From Mycobacterium sp. Aquia_213 (lineage in GTDB: Bacteria; Actinomycetota; Actinomycetes; Mycobacteriales; Mycobacteriaceae): 64,000 nucleotides of DNA. The stretch is from NCBI RefSeq assembly GCF_026625985.1, contig NZ_CP113116.1:1612001-1676000 (forward strand), in the 5' to 3' direction. This document shows positions 42,199 through 51,688 of this stretch, one piece after another (within the stretch, counting starts at the first letter, position 1; each line of letters begins with the position of its first letter). The notes beneath the pieces were generated by a model. The model saw only the letters and a program-made list of their open reading frames with translations, had not been told where the DNA came from and did not search any database. A program made the position numbers and the translations under genes.

Positions 42199-43428
42199 TC
42201 AGGCGTTGGCGAGTGCCGGGGGCTTGGCGGCGTTCGGATCGGGGTTGGCGATCGGCAGGCCCATGAAGCGGCGCGCGTTGTCGCCCATGAAGTCGTAGGT
42301 GCGTCGCTCGTCCATGTTGTCGGCGTACTTCCAGAAACCCTGCGGCTCGGCCAGCCCTTCGGGATGCGGGTAATCGGAACCGAACAGCACCCGGTCCCAG
42401 CCGACGGTGTCGACGACGTCGGCCACACAGCCCTCCCAGAACGGGCTGACCCAGATGTTTCGCCGAAACACGTCGTGTGGATGCTCGGGGAAATTCTGCG
42501 GCATCTTCTTCTGTAAATCGGCAAAGTCGTGGAACAGCGGGAAAATCCACGAGCTGCCGTTCTCCACGCTGGCGATGCGCAGCCTGGGGAATCGCGTCAG
42601 CGTGCCGTGACAAATCAGGCTGGTGATCATGTCCGCAATTTCGCGGTGGCCCAACGTCATCCAGCGAAAGGCGCTCTGCGCCATGAAATTCTGGGTGTGC
42701 GGCGGTTCCCACCTGGAGACGTAGTCGTCCAGCGGTGGGTAGCTGGCGTGCAGCACGATCGGCAGCCCCGCGGCCTCTACGTCACGCCAGAACGGATCGA
42801 ACTCGGGTAGCGCCGGCGAGCGCCAGCCGTGAATCCCGTTCACCGGTCCGGGTTTGATCAACGCGGCCCGAACATCGTTGTCCAGCAGGTACTCCAATTC
42901 GCGCTGGGCGGCATCGACCTCGGACAGATTGATGATCGGCGTGGAGAACACCCGGTTTTCGTAGTTGTAGGTCCAGTGTTCGAGCATCCACTGGTTCAGC
43001 GCGTGGATGATCGCGAGCGTCAATTCGGGATCGTCGGCCGACGAGTGCTCGATCAGGCTGGCCAGCGTGGGGTAGTTGAGGGCCTCGACGACGCCCTGGC
43101 GGTCGAGTTCGGCGATGCGGTCCTCGGGATTGCGCGTCGCGGCCGGTGCCGTGATCGCCGGGCCCTGCATCTCGCGCAGCGTGAGCCCCTCGGAGTTTTG
43201 TCCGGCGAAGAACTTTTCGTGTGCGCCCGGCGCCGCGACGCGTTCGAATGTCGGGTTCGGGATGAAGTCAGAGACTTTGTTGTTGATGATGATTCGGGTC
43301 TGACGCCCGATCTGGGCGAACTGGACCGCCCGCGCGTACTTCTCCGGAAGATACTTGGTCAACGATTCCGGAGTTTCGTACATGTGCTGGTCGGCGTCGA
43401 AAATCGGCGCCTGGGTGAACTGAGCCAT
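42199..43428 (-). CDS. Amidohydrolase family protein (TIM-barrel metal hydrolase)
   Basis: A 409-residue amidohydrolase-2 protein with DADQHMYETPESLTKYLP at the N-terminus, VLHASYPPLDDYVSRWEPPH, SVENGSSWIFPLF and VLFGSDYPHPEGL near the C-terminus. It is a paralogue of the 31.3 kb amidohydrolase over its whole length. It is the last gene of an operon P450, CoA-transferase, thiolase-like protein, amidohydrolase that reads from the perfect-palindrome operator at 47.13 kb. A hydrolytic C-C or ring cleavage step after thiolase-type chemistry is a reasonable guess. Confidence 0.87.
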   Translation of the reverse strand: MAQFTQAPIFDADQHMYETPESLTKYLPEKYARAVQFAQIGRQTRIIINNKVSDFIPNPTFERVAAPGAHEKFFAGQNSEGLTLREMQGPAITAPAATRNPEDRIAELDRQGVVEALNYPTLASLIEHSSADDPELTLAIIHALNQWMLEHWTYNYENRVFSTPIINLSEVDAAQRELEYLLDNDVRAALIKPGPVNGIHGWRSPALPEFDPFWRDVEAAGLPIVLHASYPPLDDYVSRWEPPHTQNFMAQSAFRWMTLGHREIADMITSLICHGTLTRFPRLRIASVENGSSWIFPLFHDFADLQKKMPQNFPEHPHDVFRRNIWVSPFWEGCVADVVDTVGWDRVLFGSDYPHPEGLAEPQGFWKYADNMDERRTYDFMGDNARRFMGLPIANPDPNAAKPPALANA

Positions 43429-43440
43429 CGAATGGTCCCG

Positions 43441-44589
43441 TCAGGTCGTCAGGATGGTCGCCGCGGCAGTGCCGGGGGCGCCATACAACTGGGTGAACCC
43501 CACCTTCGGATTCCCGGGCACCTGGCGATCGCCCGCCTCACCGCGGAGTTGGCGGACGATTTCGTGGATCTGCCGCAGCCCGGAGGCGCCGATGGGCTCG
43601 CCGTTGGCGATCAGCCCGCCGTCGGTGTTGACCGGCATCGGGCCGTTGATCTCGGTCGCGCCGTCGGCCAGCAGCTTCTCCTGGTCGCCGTGCTCGCAGA
43701 ACCCGCACTCGGCCATGTGGATGATCTCGGCGCCGGCGTCGGTGTCCTGCAGCTGGATCACGTCGACCTCACCGGGAGTCACGCCGGCCTTCTCGAACGC
43801 GGTGCGGGCGGCGTAAACCGTTGGTGCCACGTCTTCTTCGACCGGTGCGCAGGTGGTGTTGACCTCGTAAGCGCCGTAGCGCCGGGTGCGGACCTCCACC
43901 GCTCGCAGATAGACCGGCTTGGAGGTATAGCGGTGCGCGATGTCGGCCCTACACATCACCGCCGCCGCGGCGCCTTCGTCGGGCGCGCAGAACATGTATT
44001 GGGTCAGCGGATAGTTGAGCATCGTCGAGTTGAGGATGTCCTCTTCGGAGATCGGCTTGCGGCGAAAGGCGTTGGGGTTCAAGGCGCCATTGCGGAAGTT
44101 CTTGGCGGCGACCTTGGCCAGCGTCTCCTGGGAGATGTTGTGGTCGTGCAGGTAGCGGTTGGCCTTCATGCCGAAGAACTGGGTGGTCAGGTATTGCCCG
44201 TTTTCCGCATACCAGCTCGGCATGCCCACCAGTGCCGGGTCTTCGGTGAACGCTCCGCGCGGATGCTTGTCCAAGCCGATCGCGATGCCGATGTCGTAAT
44301 CGCCCAACCGGATTCCGTCGGCGCAGGTCTTGACCGCACTGGCCGCCGTCGCGCATGCATTGAACACATTGGTGAACGGGATGCCGGTCAGTCCGACCAT
44401 GCCGACGATCGCGTCCGGATTGGCGACCGTCCAGCTGCCGCCGGTGGCGAATTGGACGTCCTGCCAGGCGATACCGGCGTCGGCGACCGCGGCGAGGATG
44501 GCGTCAACGCCCATCTGCATCGCCGACTTGCCCTCGAATCGGCCGAACGGGTGTAGGCCGACCCCGATGATCGCCACGTCATTCGTCAC
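43441..44589 (-). CDS. SCP-x/lipid-transfer-type thiolase
   Basis: A 382-residue thiolase-fold protein with VAIIGVGLHPFGRFEGKS, NVFNACATAASAVKTCADGIRLGDYDIGIAIGLDKHPRG, CGFCEHGDQEKLLADG, NTDGGLIANGEPIGASGLRQIHEIVRQLRG and GFTQLYGAPGTAAATILTT. This is the Ltp/SCP-x group, which includes thiolases and retro-aldolases of steroid side-chain degradation; the NACAT cysteine is present. Retro-aldolase members usually need a DUF35 partner, and none is encoded here. The GTG at 44589 overlaps the stop of the CoA-transferase gene (GTGA). Confidence 0.86.
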   Translation of the reverse strand: MTNDVAIIGVGLHPFGRFEGKSAMQMGVDAILAAVADAGIAWQDVQFATGGSWTVANPDAIVGMVGLTGIPFTNVFNACATAASAVKTCADGIRLGDYDIGIAIGLDKHPRGAFTEDPALVGMPSWYAENGQYLTTQFFGMKANRYLHDHNISQETLAKVAAKNFRNGALNPNAFRRKPISEEDILNSTMLNYPLTQYMFCAPDEGAAAAVMCRADIAHRYTSKPVYLRAVEVRTRRYGAYEVNTTCAPVEEDVAPTVYAARTAFEKAGVTPGEVDVIQLQDTDAGAEIIHMAECGFCEHGDQEKLLADGATEINGPMPVNTDGGLIANGEPIGASGLRQIHEIVRQLRGEAGDRQVPGNPKVGFTQLYGAPGTAAATILTT

Positions 44590-45815
44590 GCTATGGCTCC
44601 TGCGTTCTTGAGTTCTTCGATGCGGTCCCAATCCATGCCGATCTCCATCAAGACGAGTTCGGTATGTTCCGAGGCCTGCGGCGCCCGAGTGGTCACCAGC
44701 GGCTCGTGGTTGAACTGGACCGGCCCGCGCACGACTTTGAACGGTTCACCACCCGCGGCGACCTCGACTTCGGCGATCATGTCGTTGGCGATGGCCTGCT
44801 CGTCGTTGGCCAGGTCGAGCAGGCTCTGGAACGGCGCCCACTGACCCTTCATCGTCTTCAGGTGCTGACGCCAGTATTCAAACGGCTTGGTGGCGAAGGC
44901 TTTCGCGATCAGTTCGGCGGCCGCGTTGGCGTTCTGAATCAGCGGCAGCACGTCGGAGAAGCGTTCATCGTCGGCGGCCTCGGGGATGCCGAGATGCTCG
45001 AAGGTGTCGCGGATCAGGCCCGTCGGGCTGATGATGCACAGGTTGATCGTGCCGCCGTCGGACGTTTCGTAGTTGCCCATGAAGGGATTCACCGACATTG
45101 CGGTGGCCGAACCCGGCATCGGGGTGCGCATCACCTCTCCGGTCTCCATGCCTTGCGTCATGCTGGCGCCGGCGGCCCACCACGCCGTGCTCAACAGCGA
45201 CACGTCGAGTTCGACCGCCTCCCCGGTGCGCTCGCGATGCAGTAACGCCGCGGAGATTCCGCCGGCGATGAACATGCCACCGATGGAATCGCCGAACGCC
45301 GGAATGCCTTGTCCCAGTGCGCCGCCCAACTCCTCCGGGGTCAGCGCGTAGCCGATACCGCTGCGGGTCCAGAACGCCGTCCCGTCGTAGCCGCCGACGT
45401 TGCGCTCGGCGCCCTTGTCGCCGTAGGCCGAACCCCGGGCATAGACGATGTTCGGGTTCGCCGCGCGAATGTGCTCGACGTCGAACTTGTGCTGTTGCCG
45501 TTGCGATGGCTTGTAGTTGGTCAGAAACACGTCGGAGGTTTTGGCCAGTTCGTAGATCACTTCCTGGCCGCCGGGCGTGGACACGTCGATGCCGACGCTG
45601 CGCTTGCCTCGGTTGGGGTGTTCCATCAGCGGATGCCGGTCCGGGTTGACCTGAATGCCACCCATGTTGAGGAAGCCGCGTTGAGTATCGCCGCGCAGCG
45701 GGTGCTCGACCTTGATCACGTCCGCGCCCCAGTCGGCCAGGATCGCTCCCGCCGCAGGGACGAACGTGAACTGCGCAACCTCGAGGACTCGAAAGCCCTG
45801 CATTACCTTGACCAT
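44586..45815 (-). CDS. CaiB/BaiF family (class III) CoA-transferase
   Basis: A 409-residue class III CoA-transferase: FRVLEVAQFTFVPAAGAILADWGADVIKVEHP, NRGKRSVGIDVSTPGGQEVIYELAKTSDVFLTNYKPSQ and the active-site region PAFGDSIGGMFIAGGISAALLHRERTGEAVELDVSLL, where the catalytic Asp follows FG. It transfers CoA to or from an intermediate of the pathway. The ATG at 45815 follows GGGAG closely; earlier GTG and TTG codons are possible. It lies between a P450 gene and the thiolase-like gene in one operon. Confidence 0.88.
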   Translation of the reverse strand: MVKVMQGFRVLEVAQFTFVPAAGAILADWGADVIKVEHPLRGDTQRGFLNMGGIQVNPDRHPLMEHPNRGKRSVGIDVSTPGGQEVIYELAKTSDVFLTNYKPSQRQQHKFDVEHIRAANPNIVYARGSAYGDKGAERNVGGYDGTAFWTRSGIGYALTPEELGGALGQGIPAFGDSIGGMFIAGGISAALLHRERTGEAVELDVSLLSTAWWAAGASMTQGMETGEVMRTPMPGSATAMSVNPFMGNYETSDGGTINLCIISPTGLIRDTFEHLGIPEAADDERFSDVLPLIQNANAAAELIAKAFATKPFEYWRQHLKTMKGQWAPFQSLLDLANDEQAIANDMIAEVEVAAGGEPFKVVRGPVQFNHEPLVTTRAPQASEHTELVLMEIGMDWDRIEELKNAGAIA

Positions 45816-45867
45816 TTCTCCCACCAACTCCGTCTTCTTCGCACCGGACGTTTCTTAACCGCGGACG

Positions 45868-47073
45868 CTACTTGGCCTCGAACGTCACGGGAAGGGCGGT
45901 CGGCGAGCGGAAGGGTTGACCGAAGATATGCGGGTCGTCATCGGTGAGCAACGTGATGTCGTTCGACCGGTTCAGCAGGCATTCGACCGCGACACGGGTT
46001 TCCAGCCGCGCCAGATGCAGACCCAGACAGGTGTGCTCCCCGGCGGCGAAGGAGATGTGCGGTGTGGCCTTACGGAAGATGTCGAATTCTTCCGCTCGTT
46101 CCCAGCGCGCCTCGTCGCGATTGGCCGAACCGACGCACACGCCGACCACGGAGCGCGTCGGTATCGTCACGCCTTCCAGCTCGGTGTCCTCGGTGGTGAA
46201 CCGCTGCACGGTGGTCAGCGGCGTCTCGAAGCGCAGGCCTTCCTCGATCGCCGGCCCGATCAGCTCGCGATCGGCTTGCACCGCGGCGAACTGCTCGGGA
46301 TGAGTGAGCAACAGATACAGCAGGTTTCCCGAGGACCGGTAGGTGGTTTCGAGTCCGGCGGGCAGCAGCAGTCGTAGGAACGAGTAGATCGCCTCGTCGC
46401 TGAGCTTTTCGCCGTCGATCTCGGCCGTGACCAGATCGCCGATGATGTCCTCGGTGGGTTTGGACTTGCGCTTGTCGATCTGTTCGACGAAGTAATCCTT
46501 CAGCGCCGCCGACGCTTCGAAGGCCTTCTCGTAGTTGACGTGGTAGCTGATCAACTGCACGGCGCGCTTGCGGAACATCGGCAGGTCTTCGTCGGGCAAT
46601 CCCAGTAGCCGGGCGATGACGCGGGTGGGGAATTCGAAGGTGTAGTTGCGGACCAGGTCGGCGGTGCCGGTCTCGATGAATTCGTCGATCAATGCGTTGC
46701 AGATCGGGCGGACAATCTCCGGCTCCCAGCGGGCCAGCGCCCTGGACTTGAAGGCCGCCGACACCAGGTTGCGATGTTCGCGATGCTTCTTGCCCTCCAT
46801 CGCCAGGATGGTCGGACCCATGAACAGGCCGATCGTCTTGTCGTAGGGCTTGGAGCTGAACACCCGCCCGTCCCGGAACACCGTGTTGACCGCGTTGAAC
46901 GACACCGCGGAGTACTCGTTTTTGGGCAGCATGGACTCGGGTGTCTTGGAGTAATCCATGACCGTCCCGCGGAATACACCGGATTGACGACGTTTGTGTG
47001 CGAAGTACGGGTAGGGGTCCCGCAGATCGACGGTTTGGTCGCCGGTGCCGGCGGTGTGAACGTTGGTCGTCAC
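45868..47073 (-). CDS. Cytochrome P450
   Basis: A 401-residue soluble bacterial P450. The heme-binding loop reads FAAGEHTCLG with C349. The I-helix oxygen motif is PAGLETTYRS (Glu instead of Asp before TT), and the K-helix EGLR and EEFDIFR regions are present. It inserts one oxygen atom into a substrate, most likely an early hydroxylation of a hydrophobic compound. First gene of its operon; the perfect 19-bp palindrome at 47.13 kb lies 60 bases upstream, and the aldehyde dehydrogenase is divergent. Redox partners are not encoded nearby. Confidence 0.93.
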   Translation of the reverse strand: MTTNVHTAGTGDQTVDLRDPYPYFAHKRRQSGVFRGTVMDYSKTPESMLPKNEYSAVSFNAVNTVFRDGRVFSSKPYDKTIGLFMGPTILAMEGKKHREHRNLVSAAFKSRALARWEPEIVRPICNALIDEFIETGTADLVRNYTFEFPTRVIARLLGLPDEDLPMFRKRAVQLISYHVNYEKAFEASAALKDYFVEQIDKRKSKPTEDIIGDLVTAEIDGEKLSDEAIYSFLRLLLPAGLETTYRSSGNLLYLLLTHPEQFAAVQADRELIGPAIEEGLRFETPLTTVQRFTTEDTELEGVTIPTRSVVGVCVGSANRDEARWERAEEFDIFRKATPHISFAAGEHTCLGLHLARLETRVAVECLLNRSNDITLLTDDDPHIFGQPFRSPTALPVTFEAK

Positions 47074-47132
47074 CTAAATCTCCAGCATCTTCTTCCATCT
47101 CGGCACGAACGGGCGGTCGTTACGTAAGATCG

Positions 47133-47151
47133 TACTGTAATTATTACAGTA
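47133..47151. promoter_or_regulatory. 19-bp operator of the TACTGTA-N5-TACAGTA family, site 4 (perfect palindrome)
   Basis: TACTGTAATTATTACAGTA is symmetric at every position around the central T. It lies 60 bases from the P450 start and 79 bases from the aldehyde dehydrogenase start, in the divergent promoter region. Its AT content stands out from the surroundings. Confidence 0.85.
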
Positions 47152-47229
47152 GACAATATGGGCTTAAGATCAGCGGCGTCGTGAGAAGTCGCGGGCGCCT
47201 TCCCGCATCCCCGGTCTAACGAGGTCACA

Positions 47230-48729
47230 ATGAGCACACTCGATGAACGCGCGGACAGCACGGTCGACCAGCAGCGGGCGGCGTTAGGCGCGATCCTGGC
47301 CAGGCAGCGCCACGCCTTCGTCGCCGACGGACCGCCGGCCCTGGCGCTGCGCCGCAACCGGATCGACCGGCTGATGGCGCTGGTCCTCGACAACACCGAC
47401 GCGTTCGTCGACGCGATGGCGGCCGATTTCGGCACCCGGTCCAAGGCGGCAACGTTGTTCACCGAGGTCATCGGCATGATCTCGGTGATCGAGCACACGA
47501 GAACCCATGTTGCTCAATGGATGCGGGCGACCAAGCTGATGCGCGCGGCCGGACTGTTCGGGCTGCGGGCCGAGGTCCAGCCGTCGCCGCTCGGAGTGGT
47601 CGGCATCATCGGTCCGTGGAACTTCCCGCTCAATCTCGTGATTCTCCCGGCCGCGACCGCGTTCGCCGCGGGCAATCGGGTGATGATCAAGATGTCGGAG
47701 ATCACCTCGCACACCGCCGAGTTGATGAAGGCGACCGCGCCAAAATACTTCGATGCCGACGAACTCGAGATCGTCACCGGCGGACCCGACGTCGCCGCGA
47801 TCTTTTCGACGCTGCCGTTCGATCATCTGTTCTTCACCGGGTCGCCCTCGGTCGGTGCGTTGGTGCAGCGGGCGGCCGCGCAGAACCTGGTGCCGGTGAC
47901 GCTGGAGCTTGGCGGCAAGAACCCCGTCGTCGTCGCACCCGGTGCGAACATCCGTCGATCCGCCGCCCGGATCGCGCAGGGCCGCATGGTCAACGGTGGA
48001 CAGGTGTGCGTCTGCCCCGATTACGTCTTCGTTCCCGACGACCAGATCGACACGTTCGTCGGCGCCGCGCGGGAGACGCTGCGCGACATGTTCCCCAACA
48101 TCGTCGCCAACGACGACTACTGCTCGAGTGTCAATCAGGCCAATTTCGACCGAGTCGTCGGCCTGATCGACGACGCACGGGCCAACGGCGCCACCGTGGA
48201 AACCGTTGCGCCGGAGGGGGAGCTATTGCCCGACCGGGGCTCGCGCAAGATCGCACCGACCATTGTGCGCGACATCGACGACACCATGAAGATCGCCAGC
48301 GAAGAGATCTTCGGTCCGGTCCTTGTGGTCAAGGGATATTCGCGCCTGGGCGAGGCCATCGACTACATCAATGCGCGGCCCGCGCCACTGGTGGCGTACT
48401 GGTATGGACCCGACGACGCCGACTTCCGCGACTTCGTCTGCAACACCCGCAGCGGTGGTGTTGCCCGCAACGACTTTGCCGCACAGATGATTCCGTCGGC
48501 AGCGCCGTTCGGCGGCGTGGGGCGCAGCGGGATGGGCGCCTATCACGGCAAGGCCGGTTTCGATGCGTTCAGCCATCACCGGTCGGTGGTCGGCAGCGAT
48601 CTGCCGTTCAGCGTCACCGGCAGTGCCGCCCCGCCGTTCGGGAAGTCGATGCGGATGTATGCCGACGCCATGATGCGCGTGACGCGGGCCCGTACCCGCC
48701 GCCGGCTCAAGGGCGGTCCGCGCGCCTAG
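47230..48729 (+). CDS. Aldehyde dehydrogenase (coniferyl-aldehyde-dehydrogenase-like)
   Basis: A 499-residue NAD(P)-dependent aldehyde dehydrogenase with GIIGPWNFPLNLVILP, FFTGSPSVGALVQRAAA, LELGGKNP (general-base Glu), the catalytic cysteine C260 in GGQVCVCPDYVFV, and EEIFGPVL. It resembles the class 3 / coniferyl aldehyde group in its short N-terminus and hydrophobic basic tail (about 40 residues, ending RTRRRLKGG). It oxidises an aldehyde to the acid that a ligase could then activate. Divergent from the P450; convergent with an SDR gene with four-base overlap of the ends. Confidence 0.9.
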   Translation: MSTLDERADSTVDQQRAALGAILARQRHAFVADGPPALALRRNRIDRLMALVLDNTDAFVDAMAADFGTRSKAATLFTEVIGMISVIEHTRTHVAQWMRATKLMRAAGLFGLRAEVQPSPLGVVGIIGPWNFPLNLVILPAATAFAAGNRVMIKMSEITSHTAELMKATAPKYFDADELEIVTGGPDVAAIFSTLPFDHLFFTGSPSVGALVQRAAAQNLVPVTLELGGKNPVVVAPGANIRRSAARIAQGRMVNGGQVCVCPDYVFVPDDQIDTFVGAARETLRDMFPNIVANDDYCSSVNQANFDRVVGLIDDARANGATVETVAPEGELLPDRGSRKIAPTIVRDIDDTMKIASEEIFGPVLVVKGYSRLGEAIDYINARPAPLVAYWYGPDDADFRDFVCNTRSGGVARNDFAAQMIPSAAPFGGVGRSGMGAYHGKAGFDAFSHHRSVVGSDLPFSVTGSAAPPFGKSMRMYADAMMRVTRARTRRRLKGGPRA

Positions 48730-49553
48730 CGCGCGTTGGGATTCAACCTCGCCGCGCGCGCCATCAGGTCGACGTAGCCGACACCCAGTAGCCTCGGCAA
48801 CGCCGCCATCACCCGACCGTCGGCTCCGATCAGGATTCTGGCGCGGTTCTTCTCGGCTCCGCGCAGGATGGTCCGGGCGGCCTTCTCCGGCGACGTCAGT
48901 GCCATCCGCCCGAAGTATTTCGCCGCTTGCTCGGGATCCTCGGTCTCCGCGGTGCGCATGTTGGTCCCGAAGTTGGTGCGCACGACACCCGGGTGCACGC
49001 AATGCACGGTCACCGGATGTCGCTCCATGATCATCTCCTGGCGCAGTGCCTCGGTGAAGCCGCGCACCGCGAATTTCGAAGTGCTGTAAGCGCCTTGGTA
49101 GGGGACCGCGATCAGGCCGAACGCACTGGACAGGTTGACCAACCGCGCGGGCCGCTCGGTAGTTCCGGATTCGATCAGCTGCGGCAGGAAGGCCTTGGTC
49201 CCGCTGACCACGCCGCCGATATTGATGCCGACGAGCCAGTCGAAATCCTTCCAGGACATGTCTGCCACGCTGGCGAACAGGTCGACTCCGGCGTTGTTGA
49301 ACAACATCGAGGTGGGCCCGAGATCGCGGCGGACGTCTTCGGCGTACCCGCATACCGCGTCACGGTCGGCGACGTCGACCTGATAGGTGGTCACCTGGCC
49401 GGACCGGCACATCGCCTGTGTCTGCGCCAGACTCGCCTTGTCGATGTCGGATGCCGCGACGTGCGCCCCGTCCTGGGTGAGCGCGTAGGTCAGGGCGCGC
49501 CCGATTCCCGACCCGGCACCGGTGACAACGGCGACACGATCCTGATACTTCAT
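48726..49553 (-). CDS. SDR family oxidoreductase
   Basis: A 275-residue short-chain dehydrogenase of the classical, somewhat extended type: TGAGSGIGRAL, SDIDKASL, FNNAGVDL, LSSAFGLIAVPYQGAYSTSKFAVRG with Ser, Tyr and Lys in place, and a C-terminal extension (ILIGADGRVMAALPRLLGVGYVDLMARAARLNPNAR) typical of acyl/steroid-related SDRs. Last gene of the six-gene Rieske operon; its start overlaps the SRPBCC gene stop. Confidence 0.88.
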   Translation of the reverse strand: MKYQDRVAVVTGAGSGIGRALTYALTQDGAHVAASDIDKASLAQTQAMCRSGQVTTYQVDVADRDAVCGYAEDVRRDLGPTSMLFNNAGVDLFASVADMSWKDFDWLVGINIGGVVSGTKAFLPQLIESGTTERPARLVNLSSAFGLIAVPYQGAYSTSKFAVRGFTEALRQEMIMERHPVTVHCVHPGVVRTNFGTNMRTAETEDPEQAAKYFGRMALTSPEKAARTILRGAEKNRARILIGADGRVMAALPRLLGVGYVDLMARAARLNPNAR

Positions 49554-50026
49554 GCTTTCACTCCCGCTTCCAGGATCGTGCGGATCCGGTCCAATGAGAT
49601 TTCGAGGTTGCGCTGCAGGTCTGTCCGGCGGTCCCAGACCAACAGCGCGAGGCGTTCGAAAAGCAGCACAGAGAACGGCAATTCAACGCACATCTCGAAC
49701 ATCTCGGTCAGGCGCGTGGTCCCGGCGGCCGAACCCGGTTCGATGAGGTAGGTCCACTGGGTCCAATCCCCGCCCAGCACCTGGACGACAAACGAAAACC
49801 TCTGCCCTACAACGGCGTCGACGACGTTGGCGTCGGTGCGCCAGCGCCCAAGCCGACGGTGGTTCCACGCCCGAAAACTGTCCGGCCCCAACCACTGCGC
49901 GCGGCGGGTCTCCGGACTCCACTCGGGGATGCGCGTGACATTCGCGATGAGCGCGTAGACCTCCTCGGCCGAGGCTCGCAATTCGACCGACGCGCTCAGC
50001 GTCTCGCCCTTGTGCAGCACTGTCAT
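49550..50026 (-). CDS. SRPBCC-family (START-like) hydrophobic-ligand-binding protein
   Basis: A 158-residue polyketide-cyclase/START-type protein: ASVELRASAEEVYALIANVTRIPEWSPE, FRAWNHRRLGRWRTDANVVDAVVGQRFSFVV and a long C-terminal helix. These folds bind hydrophobic ligands, and some are cyclases or hydratases. In an operon with a Rieske oxygenase and a CoA ligase it may bind or process the pathway substrate. It starts one base after the upstream acyl-CoA synthetase stop and overlaps the SDR start by four bases. Confidence 0.83.
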   Translation of the reverse strand: MTVLHKGETLSASVELRASAEEVYALIANVTRIPEWSPETRRAQWLGPDSFRAWNHRRLGRWRTDANVVDAVVGQRFSFVVQVLGGDWTQWTYLIEPGSAAGTTRLTEMFEMCVELPFSVLLFERLALLVWDRRTDLQRNLEISLDRIRTILEAGVKA

Positions 50027-50027
50027 G

Positions 50028-51680
50028 TCAGCCGCCGACGGCCTGCTCGCGCGCCCAGCGATAGTCGGCCTTGCCCGACGGACTGCGCTCGATCACGGGA
50101 CGGAAGACGATCGCCTTGGGAAGCTTGTAGCGAGCCAGCGATTGCGCTGCGTGCGTGACCAATTCGTCGGCATCGGCGTGCGCCCCCTCGGCCAGCGCGA
50201 CGACGGCGACGACCTCCTGGCCCCAACGTTCGCTGGGGCGTGCCGCGACCACCACGTCGGCCACCGCGGGATGCGACGCGATCGCGGTTTCAACCTCCTC
50301 GACGAAGATCTTCTCGCCCCCGGAATTGATCGTCACCGAATCACGGCCCAGCAACTCGATGCTGGCGTCCGCGCGGTGGCGTGCCCGATCGCCCGGAACC
50401 GCGTAGCGCACCCCGTCGATGACCGGGAAGGTCGCTGCGGTCTTGGCCGCGTCGCCCTGGTACCCGAGCGGAATGTAACCGCGCTGGGCCAGCCAGCCGA
50501 TCCCGTCGTGTCCCGGCGGCAGGATCGACGACAGATCCTCGGCCGCCACGAAGGCGTCCGGGCCGGCGTTGAAGGTGCCGGTGGACACCGCGCCGGACGT
50601 CGACAGGTGATGCATCTGCGCGCCGGTCTCCGAGGATCCGACACCATCCACCACAAGGACGTTGGGCAGCGCTTCGATCAAGCGCTGCTTGACATACGGG
50701 GTCAGCACGGCGCCACCATTGGCGATCACCGCCAGCGACGACACGTCGGCGATACCCTTCTCGACGGCCGCGAGCAGCGGACGGGCCATCGCGTCGCCGA
50801 CTACGGTCACCACCGATACTCGCTCTCGCTCGATCGTGCGGACCACGTCCTCGGCATCCAAATGGTCGACGACGGAAGGGAAGACGACGGATTGCCCGGT
50901 GGTCAGGGCGGTCATCACGCTCCACTGCGCTGCGCCGTGGATCAGTGGCGGCAAGATCATCAACTTGGTGGCGGTGCTGGCGGCGACGCGTTCCACGATC
51001 TCGTCGACCGAGCCGGCCGGCTCGCCGGTCATCAGATTGCGCCCGCCGAACGATGTCATGAAGATGTCGTGCTGGCGCCACAGCACACCCTTCGGCATTC
51101 CCGTGGTGCCGCCCGTGTACAGGACGTAAAGGTCGTCGGGGGAGTGCGCTACCGGCGGTGGCCCGGCTGGGCTGGAACCGATGATGCTGTCGTAATCGAC
51201 TGCGCCGTGCACCAAGTCGTTGCCGGAGTCGTCGGCGATCTGGATCAGCACGCGTAGCCTCGGCAGCTCGGGCAGGACTTCGGCCACCCGTGGCGCGAAT
51301 GCGGCGTGGTAGACCAACGCGGTGGCACCCGAGTCAGCGAGCAGATATTGCAGCTCGCTCTTGACGTAGCGGAAGTTGACGTTGAACGGGGCGACGCGGG
51401 CCGCGAAGGCGCCGAGCAACGACTCGACGAATTCGTTTCCGTTGTAAGCGTACAGGCCCAACAGGTCCTGGCCCACTTCGTGGCCGGCAAGGGCCGAGCG
51501 CTCGGTGTGGCAGCCAAGGCCCCGGGTGTGCAGATACGAGGCCAGCCGGTTGGATCGCTCGATGGTCTGGGCGTAGCTGAATCGCTGGTTGCCCTGGATC
51601 AGCAGGTCGCGGTCGCCGATCGTGGCCGCGACCGCCTTGGCGACGGCGGGTACCGTGAATTGTGTTGCGGTTTCTGACAT
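50028..51680 (-). CDS. Acyl-CoA synthetase (FadD19-like)
   Basis: A 550-residue adenylate-forming ligase with LYTGGTTGMPKGVLWRQHDIF, DGVGSSETGAQM, GRDSVTINSGGEKIFVEEVETAIASHP and terminal SGKADYRWAREQ. It is a paralogue of the 32.5 kb ligase and belongs with FadD19-type enzymes that activate steroid-like or branched side-chain acids. The ATG at 51680 is the first Met that gives a family-length N-terminus (MSETATQFTVPAVAKAV). Only eight bases separate it from the thioesterase gene upstream. Confidence 0.89.
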   Translation of the reverse strand: MSETATQFTVPAVAKAVAATIGDRDLLIQGNQRFSYAQTIERSNRLASYLHTRGLGCHTERSALAGHEVGQDLLGLYAYNGNEFVESLLGAFAARVAPFNVNFRYVKSELQYLLADSGATALVYHAAFAPRVAEVLPELPRLRVLIQIADDSGNDLVHGAVDYDSIIGSSPAGPPPVAHSPDDLYVLYTGGTTGMPKGVLWRQHDIFMTSFGGRNLMTGEPAGSVDEIVERVAASTATKLMILPPLIHGAAQWSVMTALTTGQSVVFPSVVDHLDAEDVVRTIERERVSVVTVVGDAMARPLLAAVEKGIADVSSLAVIANGGAVLTPYVKQRLIEALPNVLVVDGVGSSETGAQMHHLSTSGAVSTGTFNAGPDAFVAAEDLSSILPPGHDGIGWLAQRGYIPLGYQGDAAKTAATFPVIDGVRYAVPGDRARHRADASIELLGRDSVTINSGGEKIFVEEVETAIASHPAVADVVVAARPSERWGQEVVAVVALAEGAHADADELVTHAAQSLARYKLPKAIVFRPVIERSPSGKADYRWAREQAVGG

Positions 51681-51688
51681 TATGCCTT

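Noticed and set aside
42829..44556. A 575-codon open frame on the plus strand across the amidohydrolase and thiolase genes
   Set aside because: It is antisense to two well-supported genes, its product is Gly/Arg/Val/Asp-rich without any motif, and such long frames arise from GC-rich third positions.
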